Below the pieces are notes generated by a model, which ran no database searches, had not been told where the DNA came from, and worked only from the letters and a program-made list of their open reading frames with translations. A DNA stretch of 64,000 nt from Megalopta genalis (taxonomy: Eukaryota; Arthropoda; Insecta; Hymenoptera; Halictidae): positions 1 through 64,000 of the forward strand of contig NW_027476155.1 of NCBI RefSeq assembly GCF_051020955.1. The letters run 5' to 3'. Positions 41,001-53,570 of the stretch are shown piece after piece; position 1 is the first letter of the stretch; each line of letters starts with the position of its first letter. A program made the translations under genes and the position numbers.

Positions 41001-42309
41001 TGTTTCGCTTGGATTTGAAGCTAACTCGTTTGTTTCGCATGCAGTTGAAGCTAAATTATGTATATCACAAGTATTTGAAGCTAAACCATGTGTTTCGCAT
41101 GGATTTGAATCTAAGCCTCCTACATCGCATGAATTTGAATCTAAATCATGTGTTTCGCTTGGATTTGAAGCTAACTCGTTTGTTTCGCATGCAGTTAAAG
41201 CTAAATCATGTATATCACAAGTATTTGAAGCTATACCATTCGTTTTGCATGGATTTGAAGCTAAGCCTTCTACTTCGCATGAATTTGAATCTAAATCATG
41301 TGTATCGCTTGGTTTTGAAGCCTACTGGTTCGTTTCGCCTGCATTTGATGCTAATTCATGTATATCACAAGTATTTGTAGCTAAACCATGTGTTTCGCAG
41401 GGATTTGAAGCTAACTCGTTATTTTCGCCTGCATTTGAAGATAAATCATGTATATCACAAGTATCTGAAGTTAAACCATTTGTTTCGCATGGATTTGGAG
41501 CTAAGCCTTCTACTTCGCATTGATTTGAAGCTAAATCATGTGTTACGCCTGGATTTTAAGCTAACTTTCTTGTTTCGCCTGCATTTGAATCTATATCAGT
41601 TATATCGCAAGTATATGAAGCTAAATCAATTGTATCGCATGGATTTGATGCTAAGCCTTCTACTTCGCATTGATTTGAAGCTAAATCTTGTGTTTCTCTT
41701 GGATTTGAAGCTAACTCGTTATTTTCGCCTGCATTTGAAGATAAATCATGTATATCACAAGTATCTGAAGTTAAACCATTTGTTTCGCATGGATTTGGAG
41801 CTAAGCCTTCTACTTCGCATTGATTTGAAGCTAAATCATGTGTTACGCCTGGATTTTAAGCTAACTTTCTTGTTTCGCCTGCATTTGAATCTATATCACT
41901 TATATCGCAAGTATATGAAGCTAAATCAATTGTATCGCATGGATTTGATGCTAAGCCTTCTACTTCGCATTGATTTGAAGCTAAATCTTGTGTTTCTCTT
42001 GGATTTGAAGCTAACTCGTTTGTTTCGCATGCAGTTGAAGCTAAATCATGTATATCACAAGTATTTGAAGCTAAACCATTCGTTTCGCATGGATTTGAAT
42101 CTAAGCCTCCTACTTCGCATGAATTTGAATCTAAATCATGTGTTTCGCTTGCATTTGAAGCTAATTCGTTTGTTTCGCATGCAGTTGAAGCTAAATCATG
42201 TAAATCACAAGTATTCGAAGCTAAACCATTTGTATCGCATGGATTTGAAGCTAAGCCTTCTAATGCGCAATGATTCGAAGCTAAATCATGTGTTTTGCTT
42301 GGATTTGAA

Positions 42310-42400
42310 GCTAACTCGATTGTTTCGCATTCCTTCTACTTCGCATTGATTTGAAGTTTGGATTAGAAGGTAACTCGTTTGTTTCGCAATGCAGTTTATG
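42310..42400. repeat. Truncated-monomer junction, representative copy
   Basis: Here a unit stops early (GTTTCGCATTCC), a short remnant CTTCTACTTCGCATTGA follows, and a second shortened unit GAAGTTTGGATTAGAAG precedes normal monomers. The same arrangement starts near 38,623, 42,330, 45,027, 47,553, 49,672, 50,603 and 52,723, and once in reverse orientation in the right array near 62,805. A complex junction copied this many times is a good marker of block duplication and of common descent between the two arrays. Confidence 0.85.
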
Positions 42401-43199
42401 CTAAATCATGTATAAAACATGTATTTGAAGCTAAATCATTTATTTCGCATGTATTTGAAGCTAAGACTTATACTTTGCATGAAATTGAAGCTAAACATGT
42501 GTTTCGCTTGGATTTGAAGCTAACTCGTTAGTTTCGCATGCAGTTGAAGCTATATCGCTTATATTCGCAAGTATTTGAAGCCAAATCATTCGTTTCGCAT
42601 AAATTTGAAACTAAGGCTACTACTTCGCATTGATTTGAAGCTAAATCATGTGTTTCGCTTGGATTTGAAGCTAACTCGTTTGTTCCGCATGCAGTTGAAG
42701 CTAAATCATGTATATCACAAGTATTTGAAGCTAAACCATTCGTTTCGCATGGATTTGAATCTAATCCTCCTACTTCGCATGAATTTGAATCTAAATCATG
42801 TGTTTCGCTTGCATTTGAAGCTAATTCGTTTGTTTCGCATGCAGTTGAAGCTAAATTATGTATAAACAAGTATTTGAAGCTAAACCATTTGCATCGCAAG
42901 GATTTGAAGCTAAACCATGTGATTCGCAAGAATTTGAAGCTAAATCATGTGTTTCGCTTGGATTTGAAACTAACTCGTTTGTTTCGCATGCAGTTGAAGC
43001 TATATCGCTTATATTCACAAGTATATGAAACCAAATCATTCGATTCGCATGAATTTGAAACTAGGGCTTCTACTTCGCATTGATTTCAAGCTAAATCATG
43101 TGTTTCGCTTGGATTTGAAACTAACTCGTTTGTTTCGCATGCAGTTGAAGCTAAATCATGTATATCACAAGTATTTGAAGCTAAACCGTTCGTTTCGCA

Positions 43200-44660
43200 A
43201 GAATATGAAGCTATGAAGCTAGTCCATGTGATTCGCATGAATTTGAAGCTAAATCATGTGATTCGCATGGATTTGAAGCTATATCACATATATCGCAATT
43301 ATCTGAAGATAAATCATTTGTTTCTCATGTATTTAAAGCTAAGCCTTCTACTTCGGAGGAATTTGAAGCTAAATCATGTGTTTCGATTGGATTTGAAGCT
43401 AACTCGTTTGATTCGCATGCAGTTGAAGCTATATCGCTTATATTCGCAAGTATTTGAAACCAAATCATTCGATTCGCATGAATTTGAAACTAGGGCTTCT
43501 ACTTCGCATTGATTTCAAGCTAAATCATGTGTTTCGCTTGGATTTGAAGCTAACTCGCTTGTTTCGCATGCAGTTGAAGCTAAATCATGTATATCACAAG
43601 TATTTGAAGCCAAATCATTCGTTTCGCATAAATTTGAAACTAAGGCAACTACTTCGCATTGATTTGAAGCTAAATCATGTGTTTCGCTTGGATTTGTAGC
43701 TAACTCGTTTGTTTCGCATGCAGTTGAAGCTAAAACATGTACATCACAAGTATCTGAATCTAATCCATCTGTTTCGCAAGAATATGAAGCTATGAATCTA
43801 GTCCATGTGATTCGCATGAATTTGAAGCTAAATCATGTGATTCGCATGGATTTGAAGCTATATCACATATATCGCAATTATCTGAAGATAGATCATTTGT
43901 TTCTCATGTATTTAAAGCTAAGCCTTCTACTTCGGAGGAATTTGAAGCTAAAGCATGTGTTTCGATTGGATTTGAAGCTAACTCGTTTGTTTCGCATGCA
44001 GTTGAAGCTATATCGCTTATATTCGCAAGTATTTGAAACCAAATCATTCGATTCGCATGAATTTGAAACTAGGGCTTCTACTTCGCATTGATTTCAAGCT
44101 AAATCATGTGTTTCGCTTGGATTTGAAGCTAACTCGCTTGTTTCGCATGCAGTTGAAGCTAAATCATGTATATCACAAGTATTTGAAGCCAAATCATTCG
44201 TTTCGCATAAATTTGAAACTAAGGCAACTACTTCGCATTGATTTGAAGCTAAATCATGTGTTTCGCTTGGATTTGAAGCTAACTCGTTTGTTTCGCATGC
44301 AGTTGAAGCTAAAACATGTACATCACAAGTATCTGAATCTAATCCATCTGTTTCGCAAGAATATGAAGCTATGAATCTAGTCCATGTGATTCGCATGAAT
44401 TTGAAGCTAAATCATGTGATTCGCATGAATTTGAAGCTATATCACATATATCGCAATTATCTGAAGATAGATCATTTGTTTCTCATGTATTTAAAGCTAA
44501 GCCTTCTACTTCGGAGGAATTTGAAGCTAAAGCATGTGTTTCGATTGGATTTGAAGCTAACTCGTTTGTTTCGCATGCAGTTGAAGCTATATCGCTTATA
44601 TTCGCAAGTATTTGAAACCAAATCATTCGATTCGCATGAATTTGAAACTAGGGCTTCTAC
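43200..44660. repeat. 579-bp tandem block, about two and a half copies
   Basis: Landmarks at 43,213, 43,792 and 44,371, and again at 43,454 and 44,033, are spaced by exactly 579 bases. The copies are almost identical. The length is 19 monomers plus nine bases, explained by one 38-bp unit (plus eight) and one 31-bp unit (plus one) per copy. Confidence 0.8.
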
Positions 44661-47009
44661 TTCGCATTGATTTCAAGTTAAATCATGTGTTTCGCTTGGA
44701 TTTGAAGCTAACTCGTTTGTTTCGCATGCAGTTGAAGCTAAATCATGTACATCACAAGTATTTGAAGCTAAACCGTTCGTTTCGCATGGATTTGAATCTA
44801 AGCCTCCTACGTCGCATGAATTTGAATCTAAATCATGTGTTTCGCTTGGATTTGAAGCTAACTCGTTTGTTTCGCATGCAGTTGAAGCTAAATCGTGTAT
44901 ATCACAAGTATTCGAAGCGAAACCATTTGAATCGCATGGATTTGAAGCTAAGCCTTCTAATGCGCAATGATTCGAAGCTAAATCATGTGTTTTGATTGGA
45001 TTTGAAGCTAACTCGATTGGTTCGCATTCCTTCTACTTCGAATTCATTTGAAGTTTGGATTAGAAGCTAACTCGATTGTTTCGCAATGCACTTTATGGTA
45101 AATCATGTACAAAACATGTATTTGAAGCTAAACCATTTATTTCGCATGTATTTGAAGCTAAGACTTATACTTTGCATGAAATTGAAGCTAAATCATGTGT
45201 TTCGCTTGGATTTGAAGCTAACTCGTTAGTTTCGCATGCAGTTGAAGCTATATCGCTTATATTCGCAAGTATTAGAAGCCAAATCATTCGTTTCGCATAA
45301 ATTTGAAACTGAGGCAACTACTTCGCATGAATTTGAAGCTAAATCATGTGATTCGCATGGATTTGAAGCTATATCACATATATAACCCAATTATCTGAAG
45401 ATAGATCATTTGTTTCTCATGTATTTAAAGCTAAGCCTTCTACTTCGGAGGAATTTGAAGCTAAATCATGTGTTTCGATTGGATTTGAAGCTAACTCGTT
45501 TGTTTCGCATGCAGTTGAAGCTATATCGCTTATATTCGCAAGTATTTGAAACCAAATCATTCGATTCGCATGAATTTGAAACTAGGGCTTCTACTTCGCA
45601 TTGATTTCAAGCTAAATCATGTGTTTCGCTTGGATTTGAAGCTAACTCGTTTGTTTCGCATGCAGTTGAAGCTAAATCATGTATATCACAAGTATTTGAA
45701 GCTAAACCGTTCGTTTCGCATGGATTTGAATCTAAGCCTCCTACGTCGCATGAATTTGAATCTAAATCATGTGTTTCGCTTGGATTTGAAGCTAACTCGT
45801 TTGTTTCGCATGCAGTTGAAGCTAAATCATGTATATCACAAGTATTCGAAGCTAAACCATTTGTATCGCATGGATTTGAATCTAAGCCTCCTACATCGCA
45901 TGAATTTGAATCTAAATCATGTGTTTCGCTTGCATTTGAAGCTAATTCGTTTGTTTCGCATGCAGTTGAAGCTATATCGCTTATATTCGCAAGTATTTGA
46001 AACCAAATCATTCGATTCGCATGAATTTTAAACTAGGGCTTCTATTTCGCATTGATTTCAAGCTAAATCATGTGTTTCGCTTGGATTTGAAGCTAACTCG
46101 TTAGTTTCGCATGCAGTTGAAGCTATATCGCTTATATTCGCAAGTATTAGAAGCCAAATCATTCGTTTCGCATAAATTTGAAACTAAGGCAACTACTTCG
46201 CATTGATTTGAAGCTAAATCATGTGTTTCGCTTGGATTTGAAGCTAACTCGTTTGTTTCGCATGCAGTTGAAGCTAAATCATGTATATCACAAGTATTTG
46301 AAGCTAAACCATGTGTTTCGCATGGATTTGAATCTAAGCCTCCTACATCGCATGAATTTGAATCTAAATCATGTGTTTCGCTTGGATTTGAAGCTAACTC
46401 GTTTGTTTCGCATGCAGTTAAAGCTAAATCATGTATATCACAAGTATTTGAAGCTATACCATTCGTTTTGCATGGATTTGAAGCTAAGCCTTCTACTTCG
46501 CATGAATTTGAATCTAAATCATGTGTTTCGCTTGGATTTGAAGCTAACTCGTTTGTTTCGCATGCAGTTAAAGCTAAATCATGTATATCACAAGTATTTG
46601 AAGCTATACCATTCGTTTTGCATGGATTTGAAGCTAAGCCTTCTACTTCGCATGAATTTGAATCTAAATCATGTGTATCGCTTGGTTTTGAAGCCTACTG
46701 GTTCGTTTCGCCTGCATTTGAAGCTAATTCATGTATATCACAAGTATTTGTAGCTAAACCATGTGTTTCGCCGGGATTTGAAGCTAACTCGTTATTTTCG
46801 CCTGCATTTGAAGATAAATCATGTATATCACAAGTATCTGAAGTTAAACCATTTGTTTCGCATGGATTTGGAGCTAAGCCTCCTACTTCGCATTGATTTG
46901 AAGCTAAATCATGTGTTACGCCTGGATTTTAAGCTAACTTTCTTGCTTCGCCTGCATTTGAATCTATATCAGTTATATCGCAAGTATATGAAGCTAAATC
47001 AATTGTATC

Positions 47010-47970
47010 GCATGGATTTGATGCTAAGCCTACTACTTCGCATTGATTTGAAGCTAAATCTTGTGTTTCTCTTGGATTTGAAGCTAACTCGTTTGTTTCG
47101 CATGCAGTTGAAGCTAAATCATGTATATCACAAGTATTTGAAGCGAAACCATTTGATTCACATGGATTTGGAACTATTCCTTCCACTTCGCATTGGCTTG
47201 TAGCTAAATCACGTGTTTCGCATGGATTTGAAGTTAACTCGTTTGTTTCGCCTGCATTTGAAGCTATATCACTTATATTCGCAAGTATTTGAAAGTAAAT
47301 AATTCGTTTCGCATGGATTTGAATCTAAGCCTCCTACTTCGCATGAATTTGAATCTAAATCATGTGTTTCGCTTGCATTTGAAGCTAATTCGTTTGTTTC
47401 GCATGCAGTTGAAGCTAAATCATGTAAATCACAAGCATTCGAAGCTAAACCATTTGTATCGCATGGATTTGAAGCTAAGCCTTCTAATGCGCAATGATTC
47501 GAAGCTAAATCATGTGTTTTGCTTGGATTTGAAGCTAACTCGATTGTTTCGCATTCCTTCTACTTCGCATTGATTTGAAGTTTGGATTAGAAGGTAACTC
47601 GTTTGTTTCCCAATGCAGTTTATGCTAAATCATGTATAAAACATGTATTTGAAGCTAAATCATTTATTTCGCATGTATTTGAAGCTAAGACTTATACTTT
47701 GCATGAAATTGAAGCTAAACATGTGTTTCGCTTGGATTTGAAGCTAACTCGTTAGTTTCGCATGCAGTTGAAGCTATATCGCTTATATTCGCAAGTATTT
47801 GAAGCCAAATCATTCGTTTCGCATAAATTTGAAACTAAGGCTACTACTTCGCATTGATTTGAAGCTAAATCATGTGTTTCGCTTGGATTTGAAGCTAACT
47901 CGTTTGTTCCGCATGCAGTTGAAGCTAAATCATGTATATCACAAGTATTTGAAGCTAAACCATTCGTTTC
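47010..47970. repeat. Left arm of the inverted repeat with the right array
   Basis: This is the partner of the segment at 62,385-63,347. It includes the unit with GGAACTATTCCTTCC, the unit GAAAGTAAATAATTCG and the truncated-monomer junction, all found in reverse order in the right array. Outside these limits the two sides lose one-to-one correspondence. Confidence 0.8.
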
Positions 47971-50900
47971 GCATGGATTTGAATCTAATCCTCCTACTTC
48001 GCATGAGTTTGAATCTAAATCATGTGTTTCGCTTGCATTTGAAGCTAATTCGTTTGTTTCGCATGCAGTTGAAGCTAAATTATGTATAAACAAGTATTTG
48101 AAGCTAAACCATTTGCATCGCAAGGATTTGAAGCTAAACCATGTGATTCGCAAGAATTTGAAGCTAAATCATGTGTTTCGCTTGGATTTGAAACTAACTC
48201 GTTTGTTTCGCATGCAGTTGAAGCTATATCGCTTATATTCACAAGTATATGAAACCAAATCATTCGATTCGCATGAATTTGAAACTAGGGCTTCTACTTC
48301 GCATTGATTTCAAGCTAAATCATGTGTTTCGCTTGGATTTGAAACTAACTCGTTTGTTTCGCATGCAGTTGAAGCTAAATCATGTATATCACAAGTATTT
48401 GAAGCTAAACCGTTCGTTTCGCAAGAATATGAAGCTATGAAGCTAGTCCATGTGATTCGCATGAATTTGAAGCTAAATCATGTTATTCGCATGGATTTGA
48501 AGCTATATCACATATATCGCAATTATCTGAAGATAAATCATTTGTTTCTCATGTATTTAAAGCTAAGCCTTCTACTTCGGAGGAATTTGAAGCTAAATCA
48601 TGTGTTTCGATTGGATTTGAAGCTAACTCGTTTGATTCGCATGCAGTTGAAGCTATATCGCTTATATTCGCAAGTATTTGAAACCAAATCATTCGATTCG
48701 CATGAATTTGAAACTAGGGCTTCTACTTCGCATTGATTTCAAGCTAAATCATGTGTTTCGCTTGGATTTGAAGCTAACTCGCTTGTTTCGCATGCAGTTG
48801 AAGATAAATCATGTATATCACAAGTATTTGAAGCCAAATCATTCGTTTCGCATAAATTTGAAACTAAGGCAACTACTTCGCATTGATTTGAAGCTAAATC
48901 ATGTGTTTCGCTTGGATTTGAAGCTAACTCGTTTGTTTCGCATGCAGTTGAAGCTAAAACATGTACATCACAAGTATCTGAATCTAATCCATCTGTTTCG
49001 CAAGAATATGAAGCTATGAATCTAGTCCATGTGATTCGCATGAATTTGAAGCTAAATCATGTGATTCGCATGGATTTGAAGCTATATCACATATATCGCA
49101 ATTATCTGAAGATAGATCATTTGTTTCTCATGTATTTAAAGCTAAGCCTTCTACTTCGGAGGAATTTGAAGCTAAAGCATGTGTTTCGATTGGATTTGAA
49201 GCTAACTCGTTTGTTTCGCATGCAGTTGAAGCTACATCGCTTATATTCGCAAGTATTTGAAACCAAATCATTCGATTCGCATGAATTTGAAACTAGGGCT
49301 TCTACTTCGCATTGATTTCAAGCTAAATCATGTGTTTCGCTTGGATTTGAAGCTAACTCGTTTGTTTCGCATGCAGTTGAAGCTAAATCATGTATATCAC
49401 AAGTATTTGAAGCTAAACCTTTCGTTTCGCATGGATTTGAATCTAAGCCTCCTACGTCGCATGAATTTGAATCTAAATCATGTGTTTCGCTTGGATTTGA
49501 AGCTAACTCGTTTGTTTCGCATGCAGTTGAAGCTAAATCATGTATATCACAAGTATTCGAAGCGAAACCATTTGAATCGCATGGATTTGAAGCTAAGCCT
49601 TTTAATGCGCAATGATTCGAAGCTAAATCATGTGTTTTGATTGGATTTGAAGCTAACTCGATTGGTTCGCATTCCTTCTACTTCGAATTCATTTGAAGTT
49701 TTGATTAGAAGCTAACTCGATTGTTTCGCAATGCACTTTATGGTAAATCATGTACAAAACATGTATTTGAAGCTAAACCATTTATTTCGCATGTATTTGA
49801 AGCTAAGACTTATACTTTGCATGAAATTGAAGCTAAATCATGTGTTTCGCTTGGATTTGAAGCTAACTCGTTAGTTTCGCATGCAGTTGAAGCTATATCG
49901 CTTATATTCGCAAGTATTAGAAGCCAAATCATTCGTTTCGCATAAATTTGAAACTAAGGCAACTACTTCGCATGAATTTGAAGATAATCATGTGATTCGC
50001 ATGGATTTGAAGCTATATCACATATATAACCCAATTATCTGAAGATAGATCATTTGTTTCTCATGTATTTAAAGCTAAGCCTTCTACTTCGGAGGAATTT
50101 GAAGCTAAATCATGTGTTTCGATTGGATTTGAAGCTAACTCGTTTGTTTCGCATGCAGTTGAAGCTATATCGCTTATATTCGCAAGTATTTGAAACCAAA
50201 TCATTCGATTCGCATGAATTTGAAACTAGGGCTTCTACTTCGCATTGATTTCAAGCTAAATCATGTGTTTCGCTTGGATTTGAAGCTAACTCGTTTGTTT
50301 CGCATGCAGTTGAAGCTAAATCATGTATATCACAAGTATTTGAAGCTAAACCGTTCGTTTCGCATGGATTTGAATCTAAGCCTCCTACTTCGCATGAATT
50401 TGAATCTAAATCATGTGTTTCGCTTGCATTTGAAGCTAATTCGTTTGTTTCGCATGCAGTTGAAGCTAAATCATGTAAATCACAAGTATTCGAAGCTAAA
50501 CCATTTGTATCGCATGGATTTGAAGCTAAGCCTTCTAATGCGCAATGATTCGAAGCTAAATCATGTGTTTTGCTTGGATTTGAAGCTAACTCGATTGTTT
50601 CGCATTCCTTCTACTTCGCATTGATTTGAAGTTTGGATTAGAAGGTAACTCGTTTGTTTCGCAATGCAGTTTATGCTAAATCATGTATAAAACATGTATT
50701 TGAAGCTAAATCATTTATTTCGCATGTATTTGAAGCTAAGACTTATACTTTGCATGAAATTGAAGCTAAACATGTGTTTCGCTTGGATTTGAAGCTAGCT
50801 CGTTAGTTTCGCATGCAGTTGAAGCTATATCGCTTATATTCGCAAGTATTTGAAGCCAAATCATTCGTTTCGCATAAATTTGAAACTAAGGCTACTACTT

Positions 50901-52700
50901 CGCATTGATTTGAAGCTAAATCATGTGTTTCGCTTGGATTTGAAGCTAACTCGTTTGTTCCGCATGCAGTTGAAGCTAAATCATGTATATCACAAGTATT
51001 TGAAGCTAAACCATTCGTTTCGCATGGATTTGAATCTAATCCTCCTACTTCGCATGAATTTGAATCTAAATCATGTGTTTCGCTTGCATTTGAAGCTAAT
51101 TCGTTTGTTTCGCATGCAGTTGAAGCTAAATTATGTATAAACAAGTATTTGAAGCTAAACCATTTGCATCGCAAGGATTTGAAGCTAAACCATGTGATTC
51201 GCAAGAATTTGAAGCTAAATCATGTGTTTCGCTTGGATTTGAAACTAACTCGTTTGTTTCGCATGCAGTTGAAGCTATATCGCTTATATTCACAAGTATA
51301 TGAAACCAAATCATTCGATTCGCATGAATTTGAAACTAGGGCTTCTACTTCGCATTGATTTCAAGCTAAATCATGTGTTTCGCTTGGATTTGAAACTAAC
51401 TCGTTTGTTTCGCATGCAGTTGAAGCTAAATCATGTATATCACAAGTATTTGAAGCTAAACCGTTCGTTTCGCAAGAATATGAAGCTATGAAGCTAGTCC
51501 ATGTGATTCGCATGAATTTGAAGCTAAATCATGTGATTCGCATGGATTTGAAGCTATATCACATATATCGCAATTATCTGAAGATAAATCATTTGTTTCT
51601 CATGTATTTAAAGCTAAGCCTTCTACTTCGGAGGAATTTGAAGCTAAATCATGTGTTTCGATTGGATTTGAAGCTAACTCGTTTGATTCGCATGCAGTTG
51701 AAGCTATATCGCTTATATTCGCAAGTATTTGAAACCAAATCATTCGATTCGCATGAATTTGAAACTAGGGCTTCTACTTCGTATTGATTTCAAGCTAAAT
51801 CATGTGTTTCGCTTGGATTTGAAGCTAACTCGCTTGTTTCGCATGCAGTTGAAGATAAATCATGTATATCACAAGTATTTGAAGCCAAATCATTCGTTTC
51901 GCATAAATTTGAAACTAAGGCAACTACTTCGCATTGATTTGAAGCTAAATCATGTGTTTCGCTTGGATTTGAAGCTAACTCGTTTGTTTCGCATGCAGTT
52001 GAAGCTAAAACATGTACATCACAAGTATCTGAATCTAATCCATCTGTTTCGCAAGAATATGAAGCTATGAATCTAGTCCATGTGATTCGCATGAATTTGA
52101 AGCTAAATCATGTGATTCGCATGGATTTGAAGCTATATCACATATATCGCAATTATCTGAAGATAGATCATTTGTTTCTCATGTATTTAAAGCTAAGCCT
52201 TCTACTTCGGAGGAATTTGAAGCTAAAGCATGTGTTTCGATTGGATTTGAAGCTAACTCGTTTGTTTCGCATGCAGTTGAAGCTATATCGCTTATATTCG
52301 CAAGTATTTGAAACCAAATCATTCGATTCGCATGAATTTGAAACTAGGGCTTCTACTTCGCATTGATTTCAAGCTAAATCATGTGTTTCGCTTGGATTTG
52401 AAGCTAACTCGTTTGTTTCGCATGCAGTTGAAGCTAAATCATGTATATCACAAGTATTTGAAGCTAAACCCATCGTTTCGCATGGATTTGAATCTAAGCC
52501 TCCTACGTCGCATGAATTTGAATCTAAATCATGTGTTTCGCTTGGATTTGAAGCTAACTCGTTTGTTTCGCATGCAGTTGAAGCTAAATCATGTATATCA
52601 CAAGTATTCGAAGCGAAACCATTTGAATCGCATGGATTTGAAGCTAAGCCTTCTAATGCGCAATGATTCGAAGCTAAATCATGTGTTTTGATTGGATTTG
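47310..52700. repeat. Tandem pair of 3,051-bp blocks
   Basis: A series of landmarks (47,752, 48,098, 48,249, 48,437, 48,678, 49,016 and 49,257) recurs at 50,803, 51,149, 51,300, 51,488, 51,729, 52,067 and 52,308, always 3,051 bases apart and close to identical. The second copy diverges near 52,700, where its junction has TTCGCATTGA and the first copy has TTCGAATTCA. This is the largest clear tandem block in zone C. Confidence 0.85.
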
Positions 52701-53570
52701 AAGCTAACTCGATTGTTTCGCATTCCTTCTACTTCGCATTGATTTGAAGTTTGGATTAGAAGGTAACTCGTTTGTTTCGCAATGCAGTTTATGCTAAATC
52801 ATGTATAAAACATGTATTTGAAGCTAAATCATTTATTTCGCATGTATTTGCAGCTAAGACTTATACTTTGCATGAAATTGAAGCTAAACATGTGTTTCGC
52901 TTGGATTTGAAGCTAACTCGTTAGTTTCGCATGCAGTTGAAGCTATATCGCTTATATTCGCAAGTATTTGAAGCCAAATCATTCGTTTCGCATAAATTTG
53001 AAACTAAGGGTACTACTTCGCATTGATTTGAAGCTAAATCATGTGTTTCGCTTGGATTTGAAGCTGACTCGTTTGTTTCGCATGCAGTTGAAGCTAAATT
53101 CATGTATGTCACAAGTATTTGAAGCTAAACCATTCGTTTCGCATGGATTTGAGTCTAAGCCTCCTACTTCGCATGAATTTGAATCTAAATCATGTGTTTC
53201 GCTTGCATTTGAAGCTAATTCGTTCGTTTCGCATGCAGTAGAAGCTAAATCATGTATATCACAAGTATTTGAAGCTAAACCATTTGCATCGCAAGGATTT
53301 GAAGCTAAACCATGTGATTCGCAAGAATTTGAAGCTAAATCATGTGTTTCGCTTGGATTTGAAGCTAACTCGTTTGTTTCGCATGCAGTTGAAGCTATAT
53401 CGCTTATATTCGCAACTATTTGAAACCAAATCATTCGATTCGCATGAATTTGAAACTAGGGCTACTACTTCGCATTGATTTCAAGCTAAATCATGTGTTT
53501 CGCTTGGATTTGAAGCTAACTCGTTTGTTTCGCATGCAGTTGAAGCTAAATCATGTATATCACAAGTATT

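Larger units (their letters stand above)
38600..53570. repeat. Zone C: left array part with truncated-monomer junctions
   Basis: Zone C is marked by units with TGAATTTGAATCTAAATC, units with GGAGGAATTTGAAGC, a 31-bp unit containing CGCTTATATTCGCAAG, a 38-bp unit with doubled TGAAGCTA (near 39,500, 43,210, 43,790, 44,370, 48,430, 49,015, 51,485 and 52,065), and a junction of shortened units (CATTCCTTCTACTTCG followed by GAAGTTTGGATTAGAAG). Direct block duplications include a 579-bp step (43,213, 43,792 and 44,371), a 4,645-bp offset (45,076 and 49,721), a 5,224-bp offset (42,528 and 47,752) and a 3,051-bp tandem pair. The 31-bp units shift the decapeptide frame each time they occur, so minus-strand open stretches here are short. 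Confidence 0.8.
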
